Source: Paenibacillus sp. S150
GTDB lineage: Bacteria; Bacillota; Bacilli; Paenibacillales; Paenibacillaceae
Direction: 5' to 3'
Assembly (NCBI RefSeq): GCF_019352175.1
Contig: NZ_JACBYI010000025.1
Coordinates: 33,740-97,739, forward strand
DNA: 64,000 nt
Position 1 is the stretch's first letter, and each line of letters starts with the position of its first letter. Both the position numbers and the translations under genes were made by a program. Shown piece after piece: positions 34,989 to 42,837 of the stretch. The notes under the pieces are model-generated. The model did no database searches and was not told where the DNA came from. It saw only the letters and a list, made by a program, of their open reading frames with translations.

Positions 34989-35441
34989 ATGAGTGATGAC
35001 GTGCAAAAAGTAATTCTTCAGTTACCCGCCAGTGCAGAATATGTCGATATCGTCAGACTGAATTTATATGGCATTGCCTCAAAAATGGGCTTTACTTATG
35101 AAGATATCGAGGATATGAAAGTTGCTGTATCGGAAGCCTGCAATAATTCCGTACTCTATGCCTACGGGCAGGCAGACGGTCTGGTTGACGTAATTTTTGA
35201 AGTTGGAACAAGAGCCTTGTCCATAACAGTCAAAGACGAGGGGGAGAGCTTTGACGGTTTGGATGCGTCCGGAGAACGCATGACGCTGCATGACAAAGAG
35301 CTGAATGATGTTCAGGTTGGCGGGCTGGGATTTTACCTGATGCAGGCGCTCATGGATGACGTTAGCATTGTGAGCGAAGCAGGGAGAGGGACAGCCGTGA
35401 CCTTGACCAAACGGCTTAATTTCAGCGAGGAGAAAGTATGA
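34989..35441 (+). CDS. rsbW: Anti-sigma factor and serine kinase RsbW
   Basis: GHKL-fold kinase of 150 residues that sequesters SigB and phosphorylates RsbV. The N box (VSEACNNSVLYAY, about 48-60), the VKDEGESFDG segment and the GGLGFYLMQALMDDV lid motif are intact. ATG 34989 starts 18 bases after rsbV behind AAGGATCGAACTAAGG. Its stop overlaps the sigB start (ATGA), the usual coupling that keeps anti-sigma and sigma in balance. Confidence 0.92.
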   Translation: MSDDVQKVILQLPASAEYVDIVRLNLYGIASKMGFTYEDIEDMKVAVSEACNNSVLYAYGQADGLVDVIFEVGTRALSITVKDEGESFDGLDASGERMTLHDKELNDVQVGGLGFYLMQALMDDVSIVSEAGRGTAVTLTKRLNFSEEKV

Positions 35442-36208
35442 ACGACAAAGTGACTCCCCCCGAGTCCATGAACGAAGCGGTAAGTCTGATCTGGGAATAC
35501 CAGCAGACCAAGGATAATGAAATTGCAACAGTTTTGATCCGTAAATATGAACCGATGGTGAAGATGGCTGCCGGCAAAATCGCCCGTAACCGTCCGGACC
35601 TTTACGAAGACCTGTACCAGGTAGGACAAATGGCGCTGATCAGGCTGCTGCAGCAATACGACATCAGTCTGGGAATTCCTTTCGAGCCTTATGCCATGAA
35701 AAGCATGATTGGGCATATGAAAAATTTCCTGCGCGATAAATCCTGGTACATACAGGTTCCTAGAAGGATCAAAGAAAAAGGCGCCCTTGTCCAGCAGGCC
35801 ATTGATGAGCTAACCATCAGATTGGAGCGTTCTCCTGCAGTAGAGGAAATCGCCCATTATCTTGATCTTACCGTGGAAGAAACTGTGGAAGTGCTGGCCG
35901 GCAGAGAATGCTATCATTATGTGTCGTTGGATTCCCCTATTTCACAAGAGGAGACAGGCGCCACGCTTGGCGAGCTTATCAGCTCTGATGCCAATGATTA
36001 TGAGACCGTAGAGAAGCGCATGGATCTGCAGCAGGCTCTGGGGCAGCTTAAGGAACAGGAGCAGCAGGTGCTGCTGCTGGCTTTCCAGGACGGCCAATCG
36101 CAGCGTGCCATTGCCCAGAAGCTTGGAGTGTCACAAATGAGCGTATCGCGGATTCAGAAGCGGGCGACAGAAAAGCTTAAGCAGATTATGGCGAATTCAT
36201 CGTATTAA
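35438..36208 (+). CDS. sigB: RNA polymerase sigma factor SigB
   Basis: Sigma-70 family group 3 factor of 256 residues. Region 2 (YEPMVKMAAGKIARNRPDLYEDLYQVGQMALIRLL), region 3 (RIKEKGALVQQAIDELTI) and region 4 with a helix-turn-helix (SQRAIAQKLGVSQMSVSRIQ) are all present; region 1 is short as in SigB/SigF. Position after rsbV-rsbW and the adjacent RsbY-K-M genes support SigB rather than sporulation SigF, whose operon would have spoIIAA/AB. It should read the GTTT-N14-GGGT promoters seen in this window. A strong terminator follows. Confidence 0.9.
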   Translation: MNDKVTPPESMNEAVSLIWEYQQTKDNEIATVLIRKYEPMVKMAAGKIARNRPDLYEDLYQVGQMALIRLLQQYDISLGIPFEPYAMKSMIGHMKNFLRDKSWYIQVPRRIKEKGALVQQAIDELTIRLERSPAVEEIAHYLDLTVEETVEVLAGRECYHYVSLDSPISQEETGATLGELISSDANDYETVEKRMDLQQALGQLKEQEQQVLLLAFQDGQSQRAIAQKLGVSQMSVSRIQKRATEKLKQIMANSSY

Positions 36209-36228
36209 ATAGAGCAGGGCAGGAATAC

Positions 36229-36272
36229 AAAAGGACATGCCTTATCCCCGGCGGGATAGGGCATGTCCTTTT
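36229..36272. terminator. Bidirectional terminator after sigB
   Basis: Perfect 20-bp stem beginning AAAAGGACATGCC (36229) and ending at 36272, with a CGGC-type loop. It serves sigB and the convergent DUF5665 gene. Confidence 0.9.
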
Positions 36273-36318
36273 GGTCTGGAGTATAAAAGCTGTTATTTGC
36301 CGTTTCCCGGGAATGGGA

Positions 36319-36651
36319 TCAACTGTTGGCATCAATATACTTCTTGATTTCCCCGAGGTATTCTCCAATCACCGGCACGTCCAGGAACAGACTGAGGATA
36401 TAGCCCAGTAAGCCGAGAATAACAAAGGTGCCAAGCGACAGTCCCAGACCACGGGATATGCCTGCCATAAGATTGGTGATGATCCGCTTCTTGGGGTCGG
36501 TATAGTTTTCCAGGATATCTTTAAATTCTGATTTTTCCAGCGAATCGGCAATTTTATCAAGCCTGGCGTTTAACCGCTTGACCTCATGCCGCAGCTCGAA
36601 GGGATGCTCATCCACCTCGTAGCTTTTCGTGTTGCTGCCCGCATCTCCCAT
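36319..36651 (-). CDS. DUF5665 membrane protein
   Basis: A 110-residue protein: a charged, coiled-coil-prone N-terminal half (ELRHEVKRLNARLDKIADSL), then a DPKKRIITNLMAGISRGLGL segment and one or two membrane helices (LGTFVILGLLGYILSLFL), ending IGEYLGEIKKYIDANS. This matches the DUF5665 pattern of Firmicutes; no function is known. ATG 36651 has AGCAGG 9 bases upstream. It converges on sigB. Confidence 0.8.
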   Translation of the reverse strand: MGDAGSNTKSYEVDEHPFELRHEVKRLNARLDKIADSLEKSEFKDILENYTDPKKRIITNLMAGISRGLGLSLGTFVILGLLGYILSLFLDVPVIGEYLGEIKKYIDANS

Positions 36652-36741
36652 AAGGCGTACCTGCTTTCTATAGTCCTTAACCGGACTTTAATAAGAAATT
36701 CAAGCCTCATTCATTCAAGAAGAAGCATTCTGTCACATAAT

Positions 36742-36769
36742 AACAGCCAGCTGCGGTGAGCTGGCTGTT
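36742..36769 (-). terminator. Terminator after the YtxH gene
   Basis: Perfect 11-bp stem AACAGCCAGCT / AGCTGGCTGTT with a six-base loop, located downstream of the minus-strand YtxH gene; AT-rich tail on that strand. Confidence 0.7.
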
Positions 36770-36802
36770 CCCGGAATCTAGATAAGCCGTGGGTCACCAC
36801 AG

Positions 36803-37306
36803 TTAGTAAGAAGATTTGTAAGACGCTTTGACTTCCTCTTTGGCATCCTTAGCCTTATCCGCTACATCCTTGGAAGAAGCAGCGGCTTCATCGGCGATAT
36901 CTTTAGAGGCGTCCTTGACATCAGACGCAACATCAGCGGAGGCGCTTCCTACCGTTTCACCAATTTTTTTACCCGTTTCCGACAGGGTGGATGCAATTTG
37001 CTGCTTGCTGTCATTGACTGTAGTGAAGATATCGGAAGCTTTGGCCGATACAGTGCTGGCAAGGTCAGTGGCTTTCTCTCCGACGGTAGCGGCAATGGTT
37101 TTGGTTTTATCCGTTACGACACCTGCAACCTCTTTTGTTTTGTCCGTTGCGGTCGAGAATTTGTCCGACAGGTCACTGCGTATTTCTCGGCCCGGCTTGG
37201 GAGCGAACAGCAATGCTGCGGCAGCACCAATCAAACCTCCGATAAAAATACCTTTGAAAAATGTGCTTCCGCTCTCTACCGGATATTCGTTTTCTGCTTT
37301 ATTCAT
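36803..37306 (-). CDS. YtxH-domain stress protein
   Basis: A 167-residue protein with an N-terminal YtxH domain (membrane helix FFKGIFIGGLIGAAAALLFA, then PKPGREIRSDL) and a long, repetitive, Lys/Asp/Ala/Ser-rich amphipathic tail with TDKTKEVAG, TDKTKTIAAT and KDASKDIADEAA units, resembling LEA-like or apolipoprotein-like helices. ATG 37306 follows AGGAGTGATTGGTT; the frame also offers TTG 37312. B. subtilis YtxH is a general stress protein, but no clear SigB promoter was found upstream here. Confidence 0.88.
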   Translation of the reverse strand: MNKAENEYPVESGSTFFKGIFIGGLIGAAAALLFAPKPGREIRSDLSDKFSTATDKTKEVAGVVTDKTKTIAATVGEKATDLASTVSAKASDIFTTVNDSKQQIASTLSETGKKIGETVGSASADVASDVKDASKDIADEAAASSKDVADKAKDAKEEVKASYKSSY

Positions 37307-37727
37307 AACCAATCACTCCTCATTCAGATTATTGTATTCCAGTTTCCGGCTGCAAGGCGGGCGGCATCTAGAGCTTTATATTCCGTGCGGCCGGCATCCG
37401 GATTTCAGGGTGGCCTGAAGGTTCTTACTTCGTATATAAACGTGGGCGTATAGGCTGAAACAGCAAGGGAGCATGGGAAAGATTACCGGAGATTATTGAA
37501 GCATTTGAGACGTAAGGAGACATTTTGTTATTAAAACGGGTGATTTTCCAACTTTACAAACTGCCAAAACCCCAAAAATAAATGGAAGGTCGGTATGATC
37601 TTTGATTGACAAAGAAAGGAAGAGGGTAAGAAATACATAATTAAAGCGCCTATTGCAGCAATAGCTCAGGAAGCGGTCAGGGCTTGCAGTAAGTAAAAGG
37701 TTCCTACATCTTTGGAGGTGCACAGTA
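37307..37727. other. Divergent intergenic region, nothing definite
   Basis: About 420 bp between the divergent YtxH and pirin genes. I found no convincing promoter, repeat or open frame with a ribosome site. Promoters for both genes must lie here. Confidence 0.4.
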
Positions 37728-38447
37728 ATGATTAAAGTAATTACGTCAGCGGAGCGCCATACTTCGAATAGAGAATGGATACACAGTGAGTTCAGCTTTT
37801 CCTTTGCCGATTATGACGATCCCAGCAATGCGCACTTTGGGGCGCTTCTTGCCCATAACGACAATGAACTGAAGCCGGGGCAGGGCATGCATGAACATCC
37901 GCATCATGATCTGGAGATTGTTACTTATGTGGTTTCCGGGGTGCTGAAGCATCAGGATGATCTGGGCAGCCATGCCGAACTGCAGGGTGGCAGTGTACAG
38001 ATCATGAGCGCGGGTACGGGAATCAACCATTCCGAAACGAACCCGTCGGACAGTGAAAATACGCGTTTTCTGCAAATATGGCTGCTGCCGGACCAGCCGG
38101 GGCGGAAGCCCGGTTGGGATGCAAAGTTCTATCCGGTGGAGCACAAGACCAATACGCTTCTGCCGGCAGCTTCGGGACAAGGAAAAGAGGGCGCGCTTGA
38201 GATCAATGAGGATGCAACCATCTACCTGTCTTCCCTGGAAACAAACCGTGAGCTGAAATATTTGCAGCCTGAGGACAGGCGGACCCATATTTACCTCATC
38301 TCCGGCAATCTGGAGGTTGCCTGCGCGGACGGAGTGTTTCAGCTTCAGCCGGGCGATGCTGCCCGAATCCGCAAAAGCTGTGATCTGAATCTCAAAGGAA
38401 TGGGCAGCGGAAGCAATGCGGAGTTTGTACTGATCGATCTTCCCTGA
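37728..38447 (+). CDS. Pirin family protein (YhhW-like bicupin)
   Basis: A 239-residue double-cupin protein. The metal-binding motif of the N-terminal cupin is present as GMHEHPHHDLEIVTYVVSG (about 53-71), with the fourth ligand region in GTGINHSETN. The C-terminal half (LISGNLEVACADGVFQLQPGDAARI) is the second cupin. Relatives include the quercetin dioxygenase YhhW and redox-linked regulators; the actual activity here is unknown. ATG 37728 has TTTGGAGGTG upstream. A terminator follows. Confidence 0.92.
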   Translation: MIKVITSAERHTSNREWIHSEFSFSFADYDDPSNAHFGALLAHNDNELKPGQGMHEHPHHDLEIVTYVVSGVLKHQDDLGSHAELQGGSVQIMSAGTGINHSETNPSDSENTRFLQIWLLPDQPGRKPGWDAKFYPVEHKTNTLLPAASGQGKEGALEINEDATIYLSSLETNRELKYLQPEDRRTHIYLISGNLEVACADGVFQLQPGDAARIRKSCDLNLKGMGSGSNAEFVLIDLP

Positions 38448-38471
38448 ATTCCGGCAGACAGCAGGCCAAAG

Positions 38472-38526
38472 AGAGCCCCATGACTTATATGTCCATCCGC
38501 TGATGGCTGTAAGGCATGGGGCTCAG
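38472..38526. terminator. Terminator between pirin and DUF1128 genes
   Basis: GAGCCCCATG near 38473 pairs with CATGGGGCTC near 38514, with further CTTA/TAAG pairing inside. It can serve both convergent genes. Confidence 0.7.
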
Positions 38527-38546
38527 GCTGGTCATTATTCCTGATT

Positions 38547-38771
38547 CTATCTGGCCCGCAAGCGTCCAAGCTCGGAGACCAGCGCCTCCACCTGTGAAAT
38601 GCTCAGGCGGTCACTGCCCATGGCCACCTCGTAAATATCAAGAATATCCTCGTAATTCTTCACCGAGAAGGCAGAAGCCTGCATGGCTGCCGCACTGGCC
38701 ATCTTCAGCTTGTTTTTAATTCCTTCGATCATATATTCAACATTTTCCTGGGTAGGCTGTGATAAATCCAT
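38547..38771 (-). CDS. DUF1128 protein (YfkK-like)
   Basis: A 74-residue helical cytoplasmic protein, starting MDLSQPTQENVEYMIEGIKN and ending VEALVSELGRLRAR, with the KNYEDILDIYEVA core of DUF1128. ATG 38771 is preceded on the minus strand by GAGAGGACTGTTGCCCCC. Function is unknown; length is normal for the family. Confidence 0.88.
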   Translation of the reverse strand: MDLSQPTQENVEYMIEGIKNKLKMASAAAMQASAFSVKNYEDILDIYEVAMGSDRLSISQVEALVSELGRLRAR

Positions 38772-38917
38772 GGGGGCAACAGTCCTCTCTGTATATTAAT
38801 TCAAATATTCTATCATGTTTGAAGGCGGAAACACCATTTTTTTGTCCGCCCCATTGAAATGCATGTTAAATTAAAGGAAATACAAAGGCGAATTTACAAG
38901 CAGAAAGGGTGATAGCC

Positions 38918-39445
38918 TTGGCGATCAGAGAGCAGGAGAGCAGAAAACGCAGAAAAATGGATGCAGCCGGGCTGGTTTTGTTCTTCCGGGAGATCGCGTC
39001 CGTGCATCCGGTGGAGAATGTCACCTTTTTGTGTATAGGTACAGACCGGTCCACCGGCGATGCGCTTGGCCCGTTGACCGGCAGCCGGCTCCTGGAGCAC
39101 GGCTTTCTGCAGGTGAGCGGCACGCTTCCAGCTCCTTGTGACGCAGATAATCTGGTGCAGCGCATAGCCGAGATTCCTCCAGGGCAGGTTATTATTGCCG
39201 TGGACGCTTGCCTTGGTCCCCCGGCCTCGCTTGGCTATTTTCTGACCGCTGCCGAGCCGCTGCAGCCTGCACAGTCGGTGGGGCTGATGCTGCCGGCAGT
39301 AGGCCATTACAGCTTGGCGGCGATTGTTGATGTGAACGGGCCTCGGCCTTACCGGACGCTGCAGAGCACTCCGCTGCACCGGGTGATGGTGATGGCCGGG
39401 CAGATTGCCGCAGCGGCTGCGGCGGGATTTCGAATGAATGCCTGA
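38918..39445 (+). CDS. yyaC: YyaC-like spore protease-family protein
   Basis: A 175-residue protein of the DUF1256/YyaC family, structurally related to the germination protease Gpr. The conserved IGTDRSTGDALGPLTGSRLL (about 42-61) and IIAVDACLGP segments, and a C-terminal VDVNGPRPYRTLQSTPLHRV, are clear. TTG 38918 follows AAAGGGTG by 8-9 bases; GTG 38909 overlaps it. YyaC is sporulation-associated in Bacillus, so this gene also marks the organism as a spore former. No sporulation promoter was resolved. Confidence 0.88.
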   Translation: MAIREQESRKRRKMDAAGLVLFFREIASVHPVENVTFLCIGTDRSTGDALGPLTGSRLLEHGFLQVSGTLPAPCDADNLVQRIAEIPPGQVIIAVDACLGPPASLGYFLTAAEPLQPAQSVGLMLPAVGHYSLAAIVDVNGPRPYRTLQSTPLHRVMVMAGQIAAAAAAGFRMNA

Positions 39446-39566
39446 AGAGCGTTTCAAGAGTGAAGAAATAGCTTAATAATTAAGACAAGCAAACCGTCTC
39501 AACCCGCGGATCGTCCAGTTGTCCGCGAGCCGTGTTTGGCTACTACATAGAAAGAAGGAAGCTGCC

Positions 39567-40352
39567 ATGGAAAATGTTCGTTGTGAGGGAAGCAATATTT
39601 GCTACAGTGATCAGGGCAAGGGTGACGTAATTATGCTGCTGCACGGCTTCTGTGGAAGCTCCAGCTACTGGGAGCAGGTAATACCGCTTCTGAGCGGCAA
39701 TTACAGGGTAATTGCTCCGGATCTGCGCGGCCATGGTGCCTCGGATGCTCCGCTTGGGGCGTACAGCGTGGATCAGATGGCCGATGATGTGCTGTCCCTG
39801 CTTAATGCGCTGGAAATTTCAGAATGCTATCTGCTGGGGCATTCCCTTGGCGGATACATCACTCTTTCCTTTGCGCAGCGCCATGCGTCCCGTCTGAAAG
39901 GCTTTGGGCTGATTCACTCGACCGGCTACCCTGACAGCGAGGAGGCCAAGGAGAACCGTCTGAAAAGCGTAAGCAAGATTCAGAATGAAGGGATCTTCGC
40001 GTTCGTGGACGAACTGGTGCCGGGGCTTTTTGCGCGGGGGGCATCTCCGCAGCTGCTGGAGCGCACGAAAGAGATTGGCTACAGAACGCCTCCGCAAGGT
40101 GCGGTGGGGGCGGCGATGGCCATGCGGGAGCGTCCGGACCGACGCGATGTCATCTCGGCCGCCGCATTGCCTGTGCTGCTTGTAGCCGGTGCAGAGGACA
40201 GCAAGGTGCCGGCAGACCGGACATTTACCTCGGACAAGCCGAATGTAACTCAGGCCACCATTTCAGGAGCAGGACATATGAGCATGTATGAAGCGCCAGA
40301 ACGCCTGGCGGAAATCATCAAAGATTATGTGCATGCAGCTGTGCGTAAATAA
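39567..40352 (+). CDS. Alpha/beta hydrolase
   Basis: A 261-residue cytoplasmic alpha/beta-hydrolase. The HG oxyanion motif is in LLHGFCGSSSYWEQ, the nucleophile Ser in GHSLGGYI (about 92-99), the acid Asp near VAGAEDSKVP (about 207-216) and the catalytic His in SGAGHMSMYE (about 236-245). ATG 39567 has GAAGGAAG upstream; the frame opens earlier without a site. The substrate is unknown; the sequence is of the 3-oxoadipate-enol-lactonase/esterase-like type. Confidence 0.9.
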   Translation: MENVRCEGSNICYSDQGKGDVIMLLHGFCGSSSYWEQVIPLLSGNYRVIAPDLRGHGASDAPLGAYSVDQMADDVLSLLNALEISECYLLGHSLGGYITLSFAQRHASRLKGFGLIHSTGYPDSEEAKENRLKSVSKIQNEGIFAFVDELVPGLFARGASPQLLERTKEIGYRTPPQGAVGAAMAMRERPDRRDVISAAALPVLLVAGAEDSKVPADRTFTSDKPNVTQATISGAGHMSMYEAPERLAEIIKDYVHAAVRK

Positions 40353-40384
40353 GTGCTGTGCCTAAATAAGTTCAGTATGGATTG

Positions 40385-40670
40385 TTAACCATAGCTTGCA
40401 CACTGCAAGCAAGAAGAGGCAGCACCCGCCGGACTGGGCGGGGCTGCCTCTTTGCGGTTGAAGAAACGGCAGCGACTCTTGAAGAGTATGGAAACTGCCA
40501 TTACTGAAAATTGCGTATAGCCGGCCGGCAGGTGAGAAATCAGCAGCCCGCCGAGTGCAGGGCCGATCAAACGCACAGCCTGCGTGGTCATTTGCGTTAC
40601 CGGGTTGGCGGTGACCCGGATATCCAAAACCGTTCCTGCCCGCTTGCCTTCCCAAGTGGCGCAGGTCCTA
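40385..40670 (-). pseudogene. C-terminal remnant of an MFS transporter
   Basis: The minus strand reads TANPVTQMTTQAVRLIGPAL, GGLLISHLPAG and FSVMAVSILF, the pattern of the last helices of a drug-efflux-like MFS protein (NxxTQM...R..GPALGG.L). There is no ribosome site or plausible start, the upstream part is missing, and a terminator hairpin lies inside the end of the frame. It is best read as a decayed fragment. Confidence 0.6.
40413..40456. terminator. Strong hairpin after the hydrolase gene
   Basis: AGAGGCAGC-A-CCCGCC pairs with GGCGGG-GCTGCCTCT, followed by TTGC. It can act for the plus-strand hydrolase and for minus-strand transcripts. Confidence 0.75.
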
Positions 40671-40770
40671 ATAATGGGTTAAGATGATCCTATGAGGCTG
40701 CCTTAAGGATGGGGTGGCTGAGGGAAGAATGGCAGTCCATGCGCTGCAGCTATGGAAAGGGGTGTGCAAG

Positions 40771-41445
40771 ATGTTCCGAAGAGATTATATCGTACGGATG
40801 ATTGAAGATATGACAGCGATGATCGCCAAGGTCATGACGCTTAAGCAGGAGAAGAAAACAACTGAGGCCTTATGGGAGGTCGATGAGCTGCTGATACGGC
40901 ATTTCCGCCTGAATTCCCGGCTGCTGAATTCTTTGTCCGTAGAGGATATTATTGATATGTATCTGCTCGGGGGTGTTGTGGAATCCGACAAGCTTCAGGG
41001 CGTGGCGCGGCTGCTCAAGGAAGAAGGGGCAATTTATGCTGCTGCCGGAGACAAGGAAGCGGCGCTGTTCAGAGCCATGAGGTCGCTGCATCTTTTTTTG
41101 TATGCTGATCTTCATGGCGCAGACCGTGAATTGCTGCAAATGCCGGACGACATCGATGAGCTTCTGAGGGAGACCCAGGGCTACAGGCTGCCGGCCAAGA
41201 CAGAGCGGCTAGTGCTTGCCTACATGGAATCAATTGGCCGGTATGCCAAAGCTGAGGACAGTCTCTACAGATTACGGGAACAAGGAGAGAATGTGGCAGA
41301 GGAAGGAAAAGCGCTGTACAGCCGTCTGCTGCTGAAAAGCCCGGAGGAGCTTGAGCTTGGCGGCCTCCCCGCGCAGGAGGTCGGCGAAGGCCTGCAAGAA
41401 TGGGAAAGGCTTGCCGCTGCTATTGTTAAGCCGACAATGCTATAG
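40771..41445 (+). CDS. DUF6483 family protein
   Basis: A 224-residue all-helical soluble protein, starting MFRRDYIVRMIEDMTAMIAK, with an acidic mid-region (LLQMPDDIDELLRET) and TPR-like helical hairpins. The start matches the DUF6483 family common in Paenibacillus and Bacillus; no biochemical role is known. ATG 40771 follows AAAGGGGTGTGCAAG. The methyltransferase gene follows 58 bases later on the same strand. Confidence 0.8.
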   Translation: MFRRDYIVRMIEDMTAMIAKVMTLKQEKKTTEALWEVDELLIRHFRLNSRLLNSLSVEDIIDMYLLGGVVESDKLQGVARLLKEEGAIYAAAGDKEAALFRAMRSLHLFLYADLHGADRELLQMPDDIDELLRETQGYRLPAKTERLVLAYMESIGRYAKAEDSLYRLREQGENVAEEGKALYSRLLLKSPEELELGGLPAQEVGEGLQEWERLAAAIVKPTML

Positions 41446-41503
41446 TGTAAGGATATTCAGGAGACAGCTGTCTTCATTATTATAAATTGCTTGTGAAAGT
41501 GAG

Positions 41504-42685
41504 ATGTACCCTGTGGAATCTTTGAATGCTTTGATTGAACAAGTCATGAGCGGCCGCATCCTCATAGCGGCGACTCTCAGCCAGCTGCGCAGCAAAGGTG
41601 AAGCTGCCTTTACCAAGGTGCAGGTGAAGCCCGTTGAATTAAAAGGCAAGCTGCATTATCAGTTTGCCTACTATACCGGTCCCAAGGTCGAGCACCGCAA
41701 TATTCCTGCCGATGAGGCGGCGGCGGAATTGATGCCGCTCCTTAGAGAAACATTCCGCCAGGGGCTGCTCTGTACCATAGAGGCCGATTATCAAGTGCTG
41801 ATCAGCAAGAAATATAAGGTCTCTATCCTGACCAAATCGCCGAGCAAGCAGGAGGTGCCGGATTTGGCCCATAACCGCCGTAAGCGGTATGTGCTGGATG
41901 AAGGAGAGCCTGTTCCGTTTCTGGAGGAGCTGGGCATTATGAACAGCGAGGGGAAGGTGCTGGCGAAGAAATACGATAAGTTCCGCCAAATCAACCGCTT
42001 CCTGGAGATGGTGGAGGACGTGCTTGCCGATCTGCCGGCCGGGCGGCCGCTGACCATTGTTGATTTTGGCTGCGGCAAATCCTATTTGACCTTTGCGCTG
42101 TATCATTATCTGGCCATCCGCGAGCAGCGGGACCTGAACATTGTCGGCCTTGATCTCAAAGCCGATGTGATTGAGCACTGCGGCGCGCTTGCGGCCAAGC
42201 TTGGCTATGATAAGCTCCGTTTCCTGGTTGGAGATATTGCGGACTATAACGAGCTGGATCAGGTCGATATGGTCGTAACGCTCCATGCCTGTGATACGGC
42301 AACCGACGCTGCACTGGAAAAAGCCGTCCGCTGGGGCGCATCGGTGATCCTGTCCGTTCCCTGCTGCCAGCATGAGCTGTTCGCCCAGATCGAAAGCGAG
42401 GTGCTGAATCCGCTTCTGTCGCATGGAATTCTGAAAGAGCGCTTCTCAGCCCTGGCAACTGATGCTGTCCGGGCGAAGCTGCTTGACCTCATGGGTTACC
42501 GCACACAGCTGCTTGAATTCATTGACATGGAGCATACACCGAAGAATATTCTGATCCGTGCCGTTAAAAGCACAAGCGCAGACAATGCCGCCAAATGGCG
42601 CGAGTACAGCGCGTTCCGTGATTTTCTCGGCGCGAAGCCGTATCTTGAACGCGTCTGTGCCGATTTGCTGCCAAGAGTGCTGTGA
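41504..42685 (+). CDS. Class I SAM-dependent methyltransferase
   Basis: A 393-residue cytoplasmic methyltransferase with a long N-terminal extension (about 1-170, containing VELKGKLHYQFAYYTGPKVE) and a Rossmann domain with SAM motif I IVDFGCGKSYLTFALYHYL (about 184-202), DIADYNELDQVDMVVTLHACDTATD, and SVPCCQHELF (about 286-295). The CCQHE segment with two Cys is characteristic of a bacterial family of likely RNA or small-molecule methylases. ATG 41504 is adjacent to AAAGTGAG, and GTG 41513 has better spacing. Substrate unknown. Confidence 0.85.
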   Translation: MYPVESLNALIEQVMSGRILIAATLSQLRSKGEAAFTKVQVKPVELKGKLHYQFAYYTGPKVEHRNIPADEAAAELMPLLRETFRQGLLCTIEADYQVLISKKYKVSILTKSPSKQEVPDLAHNRRKRYVLDEGEPVPFLEELGIMNSEGKVLAKKYDKFRQINRFLEMVEDVLADLPAGRPLTIVDFGCGKSYLTFALYHYLAIREQRDLNIVGLDLKADVIEHCGALAAKLGYDKLRFLVGDIADYNELDQVDMVVTLHACDTATDAALEKAVRWGASVILSVPCCQHELFAQIESEVLNPLLSHGILKERFSALATDAVRAKLLDLMGYRTQLLEFIDMEHTPKNILIRAVKSTSADNAAKWREYSAFRDFLGAKPYLERVCADLLPRVL

Positions 42686-42724
42686 AGGGTTGAGCATTTT
42701 ATAGGATGAATAGTTAATGCCATG

Positions 42725-42768
42725 ACAGGACGGCCGTTCCCAACGCGGGAGCGGGCCCGTCCTGTTTG
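42725..42768 (+). terminator. Terminator after the methyltransferase gene
   Basis: ACAGGACGG (42725-42733) / CCGTCCTGT (42757-42765), with inner GC pairing, followed by TTGCGTT. Confidence 0.7.
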
Positions 42769-42837
42769 CGTTGCCTTTTGTTTCAGACTCAATCTGGAAA
42801 TACTAGGGGTAACTTGACTCACATAGGGGAAATTCGA

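Noticed and set aside
35438..36208. Sigma factor read as sporulation SigF
   Set aside because: The upstream partners and the RsbY-K-M genes, plus the SigB-type promoter before rsbV, fit SigB better.
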